A program made the position numbers and the translations under genes. This document shows positions 10,134 to 20,894 of a DNA stretch of 64,000 nt, one piece after another. The notes below the pieces were generated by a model. The model was not told the DNA's origin, ran no database searches, and saw only the letters and a list, made by a program, of their open reading frames with translations. The stretch comes from Nitrospira sp. (GTDB taxonomy: Bacteria; Nitrospirota; Nitrospiria; Nitrospirales; Nitrospiraceae), in NCBI GenBank assembly GCA_035968315.1, contig JAVYIN010000005.1, forward strand, positions 1 to 64,000, in the 5' to 3' direction. The number at the start of each line of letters is the position of its first letter. The stretch's first letter is position 1.

Positions 10134-11079
10134 CCGGTTTGCGATGATCGTGCTGATAGCGCTGCTGATTTCCGGATGCACGTTGAATTTCCCTCTGTTC
10201 CCCGGACCGGGTCCGCTCCAGGAAATGCCGGTGAGCGGCAAGGGCGACGCCAAGGTGTTGCTCGTTGAGATTTCCGGAACGATCAGTTCTCAGGATGGAG
10301 AGGGCTTGGCCCAGACGCCAAGCCTCGTGGCGAGCGTCAAAGAGCAGTTGACGAGGGCCATGCAGGACGAGAAGGTGAAGGCCGTGGTGCTCCGCATCAA
10401 CTCGCCGGGCGGGACGGTGACGGCATCGGATATTATTCATCACGAGCTCAAGACGTTCAAAACCAGCCGGAAGATTCCCCTGGTCGCGTCCATCATGGAC
10501 GTAGGGGCATCGGGGGGCTACTATATTGCCGCGGCGGCGGACTCGGTATTCGCGCATCCCTCCTCCGTCACGGGCAGCATCGGCGTGATTATGCTGACGG
10601 TCAATGCGCATGGGTTGCTGGAAAAAGTCGGACTCGAAGCGACGGCGATCACGTCGGGGCCTCGCAAGGACATGGGCTCGCCGTTCCGGATCATGACGAC
10701 GGACGAGCGCGCGATTTTCCAGGGACTCATCGATTCCTTCTATCAGCGGTTTTTGGCGGTGGTGCAGGAAGGCCGTCCGCAGCTTCAGATGGACCAGATC
10801 AAGAAGCTGGCCGACGGACGCGTGTATACCGGAGAGCAAGCGAAGACGTCCGGGTTGGTGGACGAGATCGGGTATCTGGAAGATGCGGTTGAGCTGGCAA
10901 AGAAGAAGGCGGGATTGACGGAGGCCCGGGTGGTCATGTACCGGCGTCCCGGTGAATATTCGAATAATGTCTACTCCAAGCTGATGGCGCCTGGTCCCTT
11001 AGCCGGTCTGGGCACTCTCGATCTGATGGCGGTTGTCCGTGGCGGGACGCCTCAGTTTATGTATATGTGGATGCCGTAA
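10126..11079 (+). CDS. sppA: Signal peptide peptidase SppA, S49 family, lipoprotein-like
   Basis: A 317-residue membrane-associated serine protease that degrades cleaved signal peptides. The N-terminus has a hydrophobic segment ending in a LISGC lipobox, so it may be lipid-anchored rather than transmembrane. The S49 core includes LRINSPGG, the catalytic-serine stretch [15 protein letters not shown] and a GSIGVI segment. The size fits the short 36-kDa SppA type with a single domain. It is coupled to carA by an 8-bp overlap. Confidence 0.88.
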   Translation: MHSRFAMIVLIALLISGCTLNFPLFPGPGPLQEMPVSGKGDAKVLLVEISGTISSQDGEGLAQTPSLVASVKEQLTRAMQDEKVKAVVLRINSPGGTVTASDIIHHELKTFKTSRKIPLVASIMDVGASGGYYIAAAADSVFAHPSSVTGSIGVIMLTVNAHGLLEKVGLEATAITSGPRKDMGSPFRIMTTDERAIFQGLIDSFYQRFLAVVQEGRPQLQMDQIKKLADGRVYTGEQAKTSGLVDEIGYLEDAVELAKKKAGLTEARVVMYRRPGEYSNNVYSKLMAPGPLAGLGTLDLMAVVRGGTPQFMYMWMP

Positions 11080-11091
11080 GGGAAGAAGGGT

Positions 11092-11252
11092 TGGTCTGGT
11101 CTGTTCGGTCTTTCTCGTCTCTCTGGTCAGTGGGAGGGAAAAGCAGCTAAAGGCAATGGCGTAGGCCAATGAGACTGACCAAATAGACCAAACAGACTGA
11201 ATAGACCAAACAGACCACATGAACCAGACCGACCAAATGGACCAGACAGACC
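11092..11252. repeat. Degenerate ACCAAACAGACC-type repeat tract in inverted arrangement
   Basis: 11092-11130 is a run of TGGTCTG/TCGTCT-like units. 11174-11252 is a run of the complementary units (GACCAAATAGACC, AAACAGACTGA, AACAGACC, GACCAAATGGACC). The two halves are roughly inverted with a ~45-bp spacer, so a long imperfect hairpin is possible. The right half runs into the predicted N-terminus of the following protease gene, encoding its Asn/Gln/Thr/Asp-rich first codons. Confidence 0.6.
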
Positions 11253-12169
11253 TGATCGGCCGCCGTGCGGCGCTGGTGCTGGGGGCGCGCTGGGTCGCGG
11301 GGCTCTCTGCGGTCTTGGGGACCTGTTCGGCGGTGAGCGTGCTCTCGTTGGTGACGGGCTGTTATCGGGCTCCGGGGACGGCGCGCGATCAGCTCATTTT
11401 CTTCTCGGAAGAAAAGGAAATGCAGTTTGGCCTGGAAGCCTATCGGGAAGTGTTGCGGCAGGCCCGGCTCAGTGAGAATCAGGAGATCAACGAGCTGGTG
11501 CAGCGGGTCGGCCAGCGGATTGCCAAGGCGGCCAACAAGCCGGAGTATCAGTGGGAATTCGCCGTCATTCAGGATGACAAGACGGTGAATGCCTTTGCCT
11601 TGCCCGGCGGGAAGGTCGCGGTGTTTACCGGCATTCTGAAACATACGCAAGGGGAGGCCGGATTGGCCACCGTGATGGGACACGAAGTCGCGCATGCGCT
11701 CCAGCGCCATGGCGTCGAGCGGATGAGCCGCAGCATCATCGACCAGATCGCCCAACTTGGCGCGATTGGCGCGGCGGTGGGAGCGCACGGCGGCGGCGGG
11801 GCGATTGCCGGCGCCTTGGGTGCCTACGGAGTGAATGTGTCGCTGCCGTTCAACCGGAAGCAGGAGTCGGAGGCGGACTATATCGGCCTGCGCCTCATGG
11901 CGGAAGCAGGATACGATCCGCGGGAAGCCGTGCCGTTTTGGGAGCGCATGAGCGGGTGCCCGAGGCAGATGATCGGGAAGGTCTGTTTCCGCGCCCAGCA
12001 ATCGATCCCGGAGTTTCTTTCGACTCATCCGTCGGATGCCACGCGCATCAATCAGATCGAAGCCTGGCTGCCTGAGGCCTTGCAACATTATCATGGGGCC
12101 GCGACAAGTCCGGTGCCGCCGGCTGCGCCCTATCGGCCATTGATTGGACCGATGCCTGAACCCAGTTAG
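11219..12169 (+). CDS. M48-family metalloprotease, putative lipoprotein
   Basis: A 316-residue periplasmic zinc protease related to BepA/LoiP. The HEVAHALQRHG segment carries the HExxH zinc site. A later ESEADYIGLRLMAEAGYDP stretch provides the third ligand. The N-terminal region contains GRRAAL (twin-arginine-like) followed by a hydrophobic stretch ending in LVTGC, so Tat export and lipidation are plausible. No Shine-Dalgarno precedes ATG 11219 or the in-frame ATG 11237, and the first ~12 codons lie in the repeat tract, so the start is uncertain. It is embedded between carA and carB. Confidence 0.85.
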   Translation: MNQTDQMDQTDLIGRRAALVLGARWVAGLSAVLGTCSAVSVLSLVTGCYRAPGTARDQLIFFSEEKEMQFGLEAYREVLRQARLSENQEINELVQRVGQRIAKAANKPEYQWEFAVIQDDKTVNAFALPGGKVAVFTGILKHTQGEAGLATVMGHEVAHALQRHGVERMSRSIIDQIAQLGAIGAAVGAHGGGGAIAGALGAYGVNVSLPFNRKQESEADYIGLRLMAEAGYDPREAVPFWERMSGCPRQMIGKVCFRAQQSIPEFLSTHPSDATRINQIEAWLPEALQHYHGAATSPVPPAAPYRPLIGPMPEPS

Positions 12170-12187
12170 TGTGTAACGAGAGGATTC

Positions 12188-15100
12188 ATGCCCAGACGTA
12201 CTGATATCAAGTCGATCTTGTTGATTGGTTCCGGTCCGATCGTCATCGGGCAGGCCTGTGAATTCGATTATTCCGGCACGCAAGCCTGCAAGGCTCTGCG
12301 GGAGGAAGGGTTCAAGGTCATCCTCATCAACAGCAATCCCGCCACCATTATGACCGATCCGGAACTGGCCGACCGGACCTATGTCGAACCGATCACGCTG
12401 GATGTGGTGGAGAAAGTCATCGAGCGCGAGCGGCCGGATGCCTTGCTGCCGACGATGGGCGGGCAGACGGCGCTGAATGCCACGATGGGGCTGGTGAAGC
12501 GCGGCGTGCTGGACAAGTACGGCGTGAAGCTGATCGGGGCGTCAGCGGAGGCGATTCATAAAGCCGAAGACCGGGAAGCCTTTAAGCAGGCGATGGAACG
12601 AATCGGTCTGAAGGTGCCGGAGAGCGGGACGGCGCATACTCGCGACGAGGCGACCAAAATTTTAGAGAAGGTGGGATTCCCGGCCATTATCCGGCCGTCC
12701 TTTACGATGGGCGGCACCGGCGGCAACATTGCCTACAATCGGGAAGAGTTCGAAAAGCTGATCGACTGGGCGCTGGCAATGAGCCCGGTCAGCCAGGTGC
12801 TGATCGAGCGGTCGTTGATCGGCTGGAAAGAATATGAACTGGAGGTCATGCGTGATCTCAAGGACAACGTGGTCATCGTCTGTCCGATCGAGAACCTGGA
12901 TCCCATGGGGGTCCACACGGGAGACAGCATCACCGTGGCGCCGGCCATGACCCTGACCGATAAAGAGTATCAGCGCATGCGCGATGCGGCGTTGCGGATT
13001 ATTCGCGAGATCGGCGTCGATACGGGCGGCTCCAACATTCAGTTCGGCCTGAACCCTGACAACGGGGAGATGATCATCATCGAAATGAATCCGCGGGTCT
13101 CGCGGAGTTCGGCGCTGGCGTCGAAGGCCACCGGATTCCCGATTGCCAAGATTGCCGCCAAGCTGGCGGTGGGCTATACGCTGGACGAAATCACCAACGA
13201 CATTACCGGTGTGACGAAGGCTTCCTTCGAGCCGACCATCGATTACGTGGTCGTCAAGATTCCGCGTTTTGCGTTTCAGAAGTTCAAGGGAGCGGACCCG
13301 ACCCTGACCACGCAAATGAAGTCGGTGGGCGAAGTGATGGCCATCGGCCGGACCTTCAAGGAGTCGCTCCAAAAAGCGATCCGTTCGCTCGAATTGGATT
13401 TGAACGGACTGGCCTCGCGCCTGGGGATCGATCGGGGCATTCCCGCGGAGTTCAATCGAACAGAGGCGTTGGAAAAGATTCGGAGAACCTTGAAGACCCC
13501 TTTGCCGGAGCGGCTCTGGTATCTCGCTGACGGGATCAGACTTGGGATGACGAATGAAGAACTCTTTGCGATCACCAAAATCGATCCCTGGTTTCTCGAA
13601 CAGATTCGCGATCTGATCGGGTTTGAACAACGCCTTCAGACCCAGGCGGGCAATGCGTCGGCGGCCCTGGCCGGCGGGCTGCTGTGGGAAGCCAAGGAGT
13701 GGGGATTCTCCGACGACCGGATCGGCCAATTGCTCGGCGTCGAGGCGGCTGTCGTCCGCAAGGCGCGCATGGGCTCTGGGCCATCCGCTCGGTCCGTTAC
13801 CTATAAGCGGGTGGATACCTGTGCGGCGGAGTTCGAGGCGCATACTCCCTACCTCTATTCGACCTACGGCAGCGAGTGTGAGTCACGGCCTTCCGATCGG
13901 AAGAAGGTGGTGATCCTGGGCGGCGGGCCCAACCGGATCGGGCAGGGGATCGAGTTCGACTACTGTTGCGTGCATGCCGCGATGGCGTTGCGCGACGAAG
14001 GCGTCGAAACGATCATGGTGAATTGCAATCCCGAAACCGTCAGCACCGACTATGACACGTCCGACCGCCTCTATTTCGAGCCGCTGACGGAGGAAGATGT
14101 GCTGAACATCGTCCATCGGGAGCAGCCGCTGGGGGTGGTGTTGCAGTTCGGCGGGCAGACGCCGTTGAAGCTGGCCTTGCCGCTCTCCAAAGCGGGGGTG
14201 AACATTCTAGGGACGAGTCCCGAGGCGATCGATCGGGCGGAGGATCGGGAACGGTTCCGTGATTTATTGAACAAGCTGGGGCTGCGGCAGGCCGAGAGCG
14301 GCATGGCGCGTTCGGTCGAAGAAGCGGTGCAGATTGCCGGGACAATCAGCTATCCGGTCATGGTGCGGCCTTCCTACGTGTTGGGCGGCCGGTCCATGCA
14401 GATCGTCTACGATGAAGGCGGGTTGTTGGAATACATGCGCTCGGCGGTCAAGGCCTCGCCGAAGCATCCGGTTTTGATCGACAAGTATCTTGCGGATGCG
14501 ATCGAAATCGACGCCGATGCCATTTCAGACGGCAAGACAGTCGTCGTCGCCGGGATCATGGAGCACATCGAAGAGGCGGGCGTGCATTCCGGAGACTCGG
14601 CCTGTTCCTTGCCGCCCTATACCTTGGATAAGGCTCTTGTGAACGAGATCGAGCGGCAGATGAAAGCCTTGGCGATCGAATTGGGCGTGGTGGGGTTGAT
14701 GAATGCCCAATTCGCGGTGAAGGACAAGACGGTCTATGTCCTTGAAGTGAATCCGCGCGGGTCGCGCACCGTGCCGTTCGTCAGCAAAGCGATCGGTGCG
14801 CCGCTGGCGAAATTGGCGATGAAAGTGATGCTGGGCAAGTCTCTCTCCGAATTGGGTTTCACGGCAGCGCCGCAGCCGAAGCATCTCTCGGTCAAGGAAG
14901 CGGTCTTCCCGTTCAATAAGTTTCCGGGTGTCGATGTGCTGCTCGGGCCTGAGATGAAGTCCACCGGCGAAGTCATGGGTATCGACAGCGATTTCGGCTG
15001 GGCCTTTGCCAAGTCGCAGGCGGGAGCTGGTTCGAGTCTGCCGAAAAGCGGGACGGCGTTCATTAGCGTGAAAGATACCGATCGTCCTGCGGCCTGGGAT

Positions 15101-15445
15101 GTGGCCACGCGTTTGCGGAAGTTGGGCTTTCAAATTCAGGCCACGAGCGGAACGGCAGGGTTCTTGAAAGAGCAAGGCGTGGAAGTGGAAGTGGTCCATA
15201 AAGTCAAAGAAGGGCGGCCACATGTCGTCGACCATATCAAGAACGGAATGGTTGCTCTGGTGGTGAATACGGTGCGAACGGCATCCGCCCATACCGATTC
15301 GCTGTCGATCCGACGTGAAGCCCTCCAGAAGGGGGTGCCGTATTACACCACGATGCGGGGTGCATTGGCGGCTGTGATGGGGATTGAAGCCCTGACAAAG
15401 AAAGAATTGTCCATTCGGTCGCTGCAAGAGTATCATCGGGGCTAG
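12188..15445 (+). CDS. carB: Carbamoyl-phosphate synthase large subunit
   Basis: It makes carbamoyl phosphate from bicarbonate, ATP and the ammonia supplied by CarA. The 1085-residue length is normal. Two homologous halves are visible. Each begins with a Rossmann-like [17 protein letters not shown] or [17 protein letters not shown] segment, followed by an ATP-grasp domain ([32 protein letters not shown]). The C-terminal ~140 residues form the allosteric MGS-like domain. AGAGG lies just upstream of the ATG. It is separated from carA by sppA and the M48 gene. Confidence 0.97.
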   Translation: MPRRTDIKSILLIGSGPIVIGQACEFDYSGTQACKALREEGFKVILINSNPATIMTDPELADRTYVEPITLDVVEKVIERERPDALLPTMGGQTALNATMGLVKRGVLDKYGVKLIGASAEAIHKAEDREAFKQAMERIGLKVPESGTAHTRDEATKILEKVGFPAIIRPSFTMGGTGGNIAYNREEFEKLIDWALAMSPVSQVLIERSLIGWKEYELEVMRDLKDNVVIVCPIENLDPMGVHTGDSITVAPAMTLTDKEYQRMRDAALRIIREIGVDTGGSNIQFGLNPDNGEMIIIEMNPRVSRSSALASKATGFPIAKIAAKLAVGYTLDEITNDITGVTKASFEPTIDYVVVKIPRFAFQKFKGADPTLTTQMKSVGEVMAIGRTFKESLQKAIRSLELDLNGLASRLGIDRGIPAEFNRTEALEKIRRTLKTPLPERLWYLADGIRLGMTNEELFAITKIDPWFLEQIRDLIGFEQRLQTQAGNASAALAGGLLWEAKEWGFSDDRIGQLLGVEAAVVRKARMGSGPSARSVTYKRVDTCAAEFEAHTPYLYSTYGSECESRPSDRKKVVILGGGPNRIGQGIEFDYCCVHAAMALRDEGVETIMVNCNPETVSTDYDTSDRLYFEPLTEEDVLNIVHREQPLGVVLQFGGQTPLKLALPLSKAGVNILGTSPEAIDRAEDRERFRDLLNKLGLRQAESGMARSVEEAVQIAGTISYPVMVRPSYVLGGRSMQIVYDEGGLLEYMRSAVKASPKHPVLIDKYLADAIEIDADAISDGKTVVVAGIMEHIEEAGVHSGDSACSLPPYTLDKALVNEIERQMKALAIELGVVGLMNAQFAVKDKTVYVLEVNPRGSRTVPFVSKAIGAPLAKLAMKVMLGKSLSELGFTAAPQPKHLSVKEAVFPFNKFPGVDVLLGPEMKSTGEVMGIDSDFGWAFAKSQAGAGSSLPKSGTAFISVKDTDRPAAWDVATRLRKLGFQIQATSGTAGFLKEQGVEVEVVHKVKEGRPHVVDHIKNGMVALVVNTVRTASAHTDSLSIRREALQKGVPYYTTMRGALAAVMGIEALTKKELSIRSLQEYHRG

Positions 15446-15468
15446 CTTGGGAGGAGACCAGAGAGACC

Positions 15469-15948
15469 ATGCCTACACCGATTACGAAAAAAGGATTTGA
15501 GGCCCTCAAGGCGGAGCTGGATCGCCTGCGGAAAGTCGAGCGGCCCAATGTGATCGAAGCCATCGCCGAAGCGCGTGCCCATGGCGATTTGAGCGAGAAC
15601 GCCGAGTATGATGCGGCCAAGGAACGGCAAGGCTTTATCGAGTCGCGCATTATCGAGATCGAATCGAAGCTGGCCGACGCGCGGGTGGTTGAGATTGCCG
15701 CCGGCCGGATCACGGAGACGGTGGTCTTCGGGTCCACGGTGCTGGTGATCGAGCAGGAGTCGCAATCCAAGAAGCAGTATACGCTGGTAGGGCAGGACGA
15801 AGCCGATATGAAGTTCAACAAGATCTCCATTCAGTCTCCGGTGGGCCGCGCGTTGATCGGCAAGCGCGTCGGCGACTTCGTCGAAGTCACCACGCCGGTG
15901 AAAATGGTCGAGTACGAAGTGGTGGAGATCAAGTTCGAGGAACTGTGA
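15469..15948 (+). CDS. greA: Transcription elongation factor GreA
   Basis: It rescues backtracked RNA polymerase by stimulating transcript cleavage. The 159-residue protein has an N-terminal coiled coil with the ARAHGDLSENAEYDAAKERQ segment (the acidic tip residues). The C-terminal FKBP-like domain has SPVGRALIGKRVGD. GGAGGAGA precedes the ATG. It closes the carB end of the operon and is followed after one base by the next gene. Confidence 0.96.
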   Translation: MPTPITKKGFEALKAELDRLRKVERPNVIEAIAEARAHGDLSENAEYDAAKERQGFIESRIIEIESKLADARVVEIAAGRITETVVFGSTVLVIEQESQSKKQYTLVGQDEADMKFNKISIQSPVGRALIGKRVGDFVEVTTPVKMVEYEVVEIKFEEL

Positions 15949-15949
15949 C

Positions 15950-16756
15950 GTGCCGTCGGCACTCCCGCTCATCACCCTCCTGACCGACTTCGGTGAGCGC
16001 GATTGGTTCGTCGCCAGCATGAAAGGGGTGATCCTCTCGATCAACCCCGCAGCCCGCATCGTCGATCTATCCCATCACATCACCCCGCATCGCATCGATG
16101 AAGCCGCCTATTGTTTACGGTCCTGCTACAGGTATTTCCCTGAGGGGACGGTGCATGTCGCGGTAGTCGATCCGGGAGTCGGGAGCGGCCGCCGGGCGAT
16201 TCTCGTGAAAACGGCTCGGTACTATTTTGTGGCTCCGGACAACGGCCTCTTGACGCCGATTTTCACCGAGGAGCCGGACGCCGAGATCTGGCAATTGGAG
16301 AACCGGCAGTACCGGCTGGAGTCGCAGGGCGCCACGTTCCATGGCCGGGATGTGTTTGCGCCGGCTGCCGCCTGGTTGAGCACAGGACTGCACGCAGGGG
16401 TATTCGGACCGCCGGTATCCGATCCGGTCACGATCGATTGGCCTCAGCCGATGGTCGAAGGAGCCAGGGTGCGGGGGCACATTGTATACGTGGATTGCTT
16501 CGGGAACGCGATTTCCAATATTACCTCGGCGCATGTCATGGCCGTTCAAGCTGGCATCGGGAGTGCGTCTGTCACGATTCGTCTCTTGGATCACAGGATT
16601 GAGGGGCTGGTGGGCAGCTATCAGGCAGGCCGGTCCGGCGCGCCGTGCGGGTTGATCAATAGCAACGGGGTGCTTGAAGTGTTTGTCAAGGAAGGGAGTG
16701 CGGCAAGCCTGTTGGGCGTGAGCGTTGGCGCGCCGATCGTGATTTCTCGTGAGTAA
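15950..16756 (+). CDS. SAM hydrolase (SAM hydroxide adenosyltransferase, DUF62/chlorinase-fluorinase fold)
   Basis: A 268-residue protein starting with the GTG at 15950. The family cleaves S-adenosylmethionine to adenosine and methionine using water; halogenases of the same fold are rarer. It shows TLLTDFG near the N-terminus, then VAVVDPGVGSGRRAI, APDNGLL, FHGRDVFAPAAA and YVDCFGNAISNI. These are the substrate-binding motifs of DUF62 proteins. A hydrolase rather than a halogenase is assumed because halogenases carry extra insertions, which I do not see. It follows greA with a 1-bp gap. Confidence 0.85.
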   Translation: MPSALPLITLLTDFGERDWFVASMKGVILSINPAARIVDLSHHITPHRIDEAAYCLRSCYRYFPEGTVHVAVVDPGVGSGRRAILVKTARYYFVAPDNGLLTPIFTEEPDAEIWQLENRQYRLESQGATFHGRDVFAPAAAWLSTGLHAGVFGPPVSDPVTIDWPQPMVEGARVRGHIVYVDCFGNAISNITSAHVMAVQAGIGSASVTIRLLDHRIEGLVGSYQAGRSGAPCGLINSNGVLEVFVKEGSAASLLGVSVGAPIVISRE

Positions 16757-16850
16757 AAGGCGGAATTTAGTGGGCGAAGCCGCTTCAAAGGGCTACATAT
16801 AAGTACTTGGCTCTGCTAGTCAGTGATGGTTCTGGTAGAGGAGCGAGCGA

Positions 16851-17912
16851 ATGAGCATTCTTGTGACCGGCGGGGCCGGATTCATCGGCGCTAACTTTGT
16901 CTTGGATTGGCTGCGGGACGGCCGGGAAGCCGTGGTCAATCTGGATAAGCTCACCTATGCCGGCAATCTGGAGAATTTGGCGTCGACCCAGGGGGACAGC
17001 CGGCATCAGTTCGTGAGGGGCGACATTGGCGATGCGGCCTTGCTGGCGAAGCTGCTGGCCGAGCATCGGCCGCGCGCCGTTGTCAATTTCGCGGCGGAAA
17101 GCCATGTCGATCGCTCCATCCACGGACCCGAAGATTTCATCCAGACGAATATTGTGGGCACGTTCCGGTTGCTGGAAACAGTGCGCGGTTATTGGAGCGG
17201 ACTGCCGGAGGAGGGAAAGTCCTCGTTTCGCTTTCTGCATGTGTCCACGGACGAGGTGTATGGCTCACTAGATACAGCCGCCCCTGCCTTTACCGAGGAG
17301 CACCGGTATGAGCCGAACAGCCCCTATTCCGCCAGCAAAGCCGCATCGGACCATCTCGTGCGGGCTTATCATCACACCTATGGGCTGCCGGTTGTCACGA
17401 CCAATTGCTCGAATAACTATGGGCCCTTCCAATTTCCCGAAAAGCTGATTCCCCTGGTGATTCTCAATGCGCTGGCGGGCCAGCCGTTGCCGGTGTATGG
17501 GGATGGCCAGCAGGTCCGCGATTGGCTCTATGTCGGAGATCATTGCGCCGCGGTCCGGCGAGTGCTGGATGCCGGCCGGGTTGGCGACACTTATAATATC
17601 GGCGGGGGAAATGAGCGGGTGAATCTGGACGTCGTGCGAACTGTCTGTGCCATCCTGGACGAATGGCATCCGAAACAGGGCGGTGGCAGTTACCAGAGCC
17701 AGATTACGTTCGTGAAGGATCGCCCCGGGCACGATCGCCGGTATGCCATCAACTCGGAGAAAATCCGGCGTGAACTGGGATGGACGCCTGCGGAAACGTT
17801 TGAGACCGGCATGCGGAAAACGGTGCGGTGGTATCTCGACCATCAGGCCTGGGTGGGGCATGTCACCAGCGGAGCCTATCGCCAGTGGGTGGAGCAACAG
17901 TACAGCCGATGA
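16851..17912 (+). CDS. rfbB: dTDP-glucose 4,6-dehydratase
   Basis: It converts dTDP-glucose to dTDP-4-keto-6-deoxyglucose, the second step of dTDP-rhamnose synthesis. The 353-residue protein has the NAD motif [26 protein letters not shown] and the YSASKA catalytic pair. It also has [18 protein letters not shown], all diagnostic of RmlB. GAGGAG lies upstream of the ATG. The stop overlaps the rfbD start (ATGA). Confidence 0.96.
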   Translation: MSILVTGGAGFIGANFVLDWLRDGREAVVNLDKLTYAGNLENLASTQGDSRHQFVRGDIGDAALLAKLLAEHRPRAVVNFAAESHVDRSIHGPEDFIQTNIVGTFRLLETVRGYWSGLPEEGKSSFRFLHVSTDEVYGSLDTAAPAFTEEHRYEPNSPYSASKAASDHLVRAYHHTYGLPVVTTNCSNNYGPFQFPEKLIPLVILNALAGQPLPVYGDGQQVRDWLYVGDHCAAVRRVLDAGRVGDTYNIGGGNERVNLDVVRTVCAILDEWHPKQGGGSYQSQITFVKDRPGHDRRYAINSEKIRRELGWTPAETFETGMRKTVRWYLDHQAWVGHVTSGAYRQWVEQQYSR

Positions 17913-18811
17913 AGATCGTATTGCTCGGCAAAGACGGCCAAGTCGGATGGGAGTTGCAACGGTCGCTGTCGATCTTGGGCGACCTGGTGGCAACCGAACA
18001 GGTGGATCTTGATGTTGAACGGCCTGACAGCGTGCGGGACTGGATCCGTCGGCAGCGTCCCGCGGTGATCGTGAACGCGGCCGCCTACACGGCGGTGGAT
18101 CAGGCCGAATCGGAGCCGGACAAGGCGCGGCGCATCAATGCCGACGCGGTGGGGGTGCTGGCGGAGGAAGCGGCGCGTCTCAATGCCTGGCTGGTCCATT
18201 ACTCCACCGACTATGTGTTCGATGGACGGAAACCCGCGCCGTATGTGGAAGACGATGCGGCGCACCCGCTCTCGGTGTATGGCCGGACGAAGTGGGAGGG
18301 GGAGGAGGCGATTCGCGCCCTTCACGCGAAGCACCTTATTTTCAGAACCAGTTGGGTGTTCGCCGCCAGAGGAAAGAATTTTGTGAGAACGATCGCGCGG
18401 CTGGCCAAAGAAAAAGAGACGCTGCGAGTGATTGCCGATCAATGGGGGGCGCCAACGAGTGCGGAGTTGCTCGCCGATGTCACGGCCCTGGCCATCTCCC
18501 GGATCACGGGCAACGGTCAGGACGACCGCTACAGGGGCACCTATCACGTAGCGGCGGCCGGTGAAACGAATTGGCATGAGTATGCGCGGTATATCGTCGC
18601 CTTGGCGAAGGAACGAGGCGCGGCGGTCAAGACGGCGCCGGATGCCGTGGTGCCCATTCCGACCGAGGCCTACCCGCTGCCGGCCCAACGGCCGCGAAAT
18701 TCCCGGTTGAATACGATGAAAGTCGCAAGCACATTCGGCCTGTTTCTGCCAGATTGGCAGGTGCATGTCCGGCGGTGTCTGGATGAACTGGCGGCACAGG
18801 GGGCGTTATGA
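17909..18811 (+). CDS. rfbD: dTDP-4-dehydrorhamnose reductase
   Basis: The last step of dTDP-L-rhamnose synthesis. The ATG at 17909 overlaps the rfbB stop and gives a 300-residue protein with [10 protein letters not shown] near its N-terminus, STDYVFDG and YGRTKWEGE (YxxxK). It also has FRTSWVF and a C-terminal RPRNSRLNT segment. An upstream extension inside rfbB is rejected because it would displace the nucleotide-binding motif. It overlaps rfbA by four bases. Confidence 0.94.
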   Translation: MKIVLLGKDGQVGWELQRSLSILGDLVATEQVDLDVERPDSVRDWIRRQRPAVIVNAAAYTAVDQAESEPDKARRINADAVGVLAEEAARLNAWLVHYSTDYVFDGRKPAPYVEDDAAHPLSVYGRTKWEGEEAIRALHAKHLIFRTSWVFAARGKNFVRTIARLAKEKETLRVIADQWGAPTSAELLADVTALAISRITGNGQDDRYRGTYHVAAAGETNWHEYARYIVALAKERGAAVKTAPDAVVPIPTEAYPLPAQRPRNSRLNTMKVASTFGLFLPDWQVHVRRCLDELAAQGAL

Positions 18812-19689
18812 CACGCAAGGGCATTATTCTGGCGGGCGGCACGGGGTCTCGTTTGCATCCGGCCACATTGGCGGTTTCCAAACAGCTGCTGCCCATCTTC
18901 GATAAGCCGATGATCTACTACCCGCTCAGTACGCTCATGCTAGCCGGGGTGCGGGACATGCTGGTCATTTCCACTCCGCAAGATACGCCGCGGTTTCAGC
19001 AGTTGCTCGGGACTGGGGAGCAATGGGGGCTTCGCGTGTCCTATGCCGTGCAGCCCTCGCCGGATGGCCTGGCGCAAGCCTTCATCATCGGAGAGTCGTT
19101 TCTGGGGACTGATCCTTCGGTGCTGGTGTTGGGAGACAATATCTTTTACGGTCATGATTTTCCCCAGCTGTTGAATCAGGCCATGGCACGCCGAAACGGT
19201 GCCACCGTATTCGCCTATCACGTGCAGGATCCCGAGCGGTATGGCGTGGTGGAGTTTGACGCCAGCGGCCGGGCTATCAATCTTGAAGAGAAGCCGGCGG
19301 CGCCGAAATCCAACTATGCCGTCACGGGGCTCTATTTCTACGATGCCGAGGTCGTGGCGTTCGCGAAGCAGCTGAAGCCCTCGGCGCGCGGAGAGCTGGA
19401 GATTACCGATCTCAACCGGCTGTATCTTGAACGGGGGCGGCTGCATGTCGAAGTCATGGGGCGCGGCTATGCCTGGCTGGATACCGGGACCCATGAGTCG
19501 GTCTTGGACGCCAGTCAATTCATCGCGACGCTCGAACACCGGCAGGGGCTCAAGGTCGCGTGCCCTGAAGAGATTGCCTATCGCAACAAATGGATCAACG
19601 CAGGGCAATTGGAGAAGCTGGCGCAGCCCCTGTTGAAAAACGGGTATGGGCGCTATCTGCTGCGCGTGTTGAAAGAGCCGGTGTTTTAA
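18808..19689 (+). CDS. rfbA: Glucose-1-phosphate thymidylyltransferase
   Basis: It makes dTDP-glucose from dTTP and glucose-1-phosphate, the first step of dTDP-rhamnose synthesis. The 293-residue protein has [31 protein letters not shown] and [20 protein letters not shown]. These are classical RmlA features. It completes an rfbB-rfbD-rfbA run. The 3,5-epimerase gene rfbC is not in this window. Its stop codon overlaps that of the convergent lhgO gene. Confidence 0.96.
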   Translation: MTRKGIILAGGTGSRLHPATLAVSKQLLPIFDKPMIYYPLSTLMLAGVRDMLVISTPQDTPRFQQLLGTGEQWGLRVSYAVQPSPDGLAQAFIIGESFLGTDPSVLVLGDNIFYGHDFPQLLNQAMARRNGATVFAYHVQDPERYGVVEFDASGRAINLEEKPAAPKSNYAVTGLYFYDAEVVAFAKQLKPSARGELEITDLNRLYLERGRLHVEVMGRGYAWLDTGTHESVLDASQFIATLEHRQGLKVACPEEIAYRNKWINAGQLEKLAQPLLKNGYGRYLLRVLKEPVF

Positions 19690-20894
19690 ATGGGAGGGTG
19701 TGTGTGGCGCTCGATCTCATCGCACACATGGGCGGCGAAGGGGAGCGAGCAGGTAAAGGCCGGTGAGACGGCGTTGAGCACATGCATTGATCGGCGGTCT
19801 CCCTCCAGCACGAAGTCCATCTCCAGTTTCTTCGTGGTGATGTCGAGCAGCTGGGCTCTGATGCCCGGCCGGCCCCACGTCACATAGTTGTTCTCCTTCA
19901 CGCCTTCGGCCAGTACCGAGGCAAGTTCGACCATCTTGCTGCGGGAATACTTGGCGATCTCCTCGACCGCCAGACGCCGGTAGTCGAATTGCGCGCCGGT
20001 CAGCAGGCCTAATCCTCGGCCGGCCACTTCCATCAACTCGCTCAGCTTGAAATTGCTCAGCCCTTCGTAATTCTCACGCCAAAAGGCCGGAATGGCTGTG
20101 GGGCCGATCTTGGCTTTTCCATCCGCCGTAATTGTGAAGTGGACACCAAGGAAAGGATTGCGCAAATCGGGAACCGGATAGATGTTGGTGCGGAATGAGC
20201 CGGGCGGTTCATTTGAGTAGAGATAGAGTCCCTTGAAGGGCAGGATCCGGTACTTTTCGGAAAAGCCGTAATTCAGCGCGATCTTGTCTGCATAGAGTCC
20301 GGCGGCGTTCACGATGTAGCCGGCCGCGATCAATCCTCTGTTGGTCCGGATGCCCTGCTCGGTCCGGCTCACGTAGGCGGTGCCAAGGTGCAGCTCGATG
20401 CCTTCCTGCATGGCATCTCGCTGCATGGCTTCGACGACGTGAATCGGATTCACCGTCGAGGTGCGCGGCGAAAACAAGGCTCGCTGAAATGTTTTGACGC
20501 GCGGCTCAATCTTCTTGGCCTCCGCCTCGCTCAATTCCTGAAGGTCGATCCCATTCGTCCGCCCGCGCCGCAGGAGCTCATCGAGGGACGGCAGGTCGCA
20601 CTCATCCTTGGCCACGACGAGTTTTCCGCATCGATTGATGGGAATGCCCTTGTGCTCGCAATAGGCGGTCATGCGCTCATTGCCGAGTTTCGTGAGTTTG
20701 GCCTTGAGGCTGTCCGGCGAATAGTAGAAGCCTGCGTGGAGCACGCCGCTGTTGCGCCCGCTGGCGTGGGCGCCGAATTCAGACTCTTTCTCGATGAGGC
20801 CGATGCGCGCATCGGCCTGGCGCGCTTTCAGCTCTCTGGCGATGCTGAGCCCGATGACGCCGCCGCCGATGACGAGGACATCATACTGTGTCAT
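19686..20894 (-). CDS. lhgO: L-2-hydroxyglutarate oxidase / FAD-dependent oxidoreductase
   Basis: A 402-residue DAO-family flavoprotein that oxidises L-2-hydroxyglutarate to 2-oxoglutarate. The FAD motif [14 protein letters not shown] is at the N-terminus. An [15 protein letters not shown] segment, [10 protein letters not shown] and [10 protein letters not shown] are typical of LhgO. The start overlaps the end of bioA by about 14 bp, so the two genes form a minus-strand pair. Its stop codon overlaps the rfbA stop, leaving no room for a terminator between the convergent genes. Confidence 0.88.
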   Translation of the reverse strand: MTQYDVLVIGGGVIGLSIARELKARQADARIGLIEKESEFGAHASGRNSGVLHAGFYYSPDSLKAKLTKLGNERMTAYCEHKGIPINRCGKLVVAKDECDLPSLDELLRRGRTNGIDLQELSEAEAKKIEPRVKTFQRALFSPRTSTVNPIHVVEAMQRDAMQEGIELHLGTAYVSRTEQGIRTNRGLIAAGYIVNAAGLYADKIALNYGFSEKYRILPFKGLYLYSNEPPGSFRTNIYPVPDLRNPFLGVHFTITADGKAKIGPTAIPAFWRENYEGLSNFKLSELMEVAGRGLGLLTGAQFDYRRLAVEEIAKYSRSKMVELASVLAEGVKENNYVTWGRPGIRAQLLDITTKKLEMDFVLEGDRRSMHVLNAVSPAFTCSLPFAAHVCDEIERHTHPPI

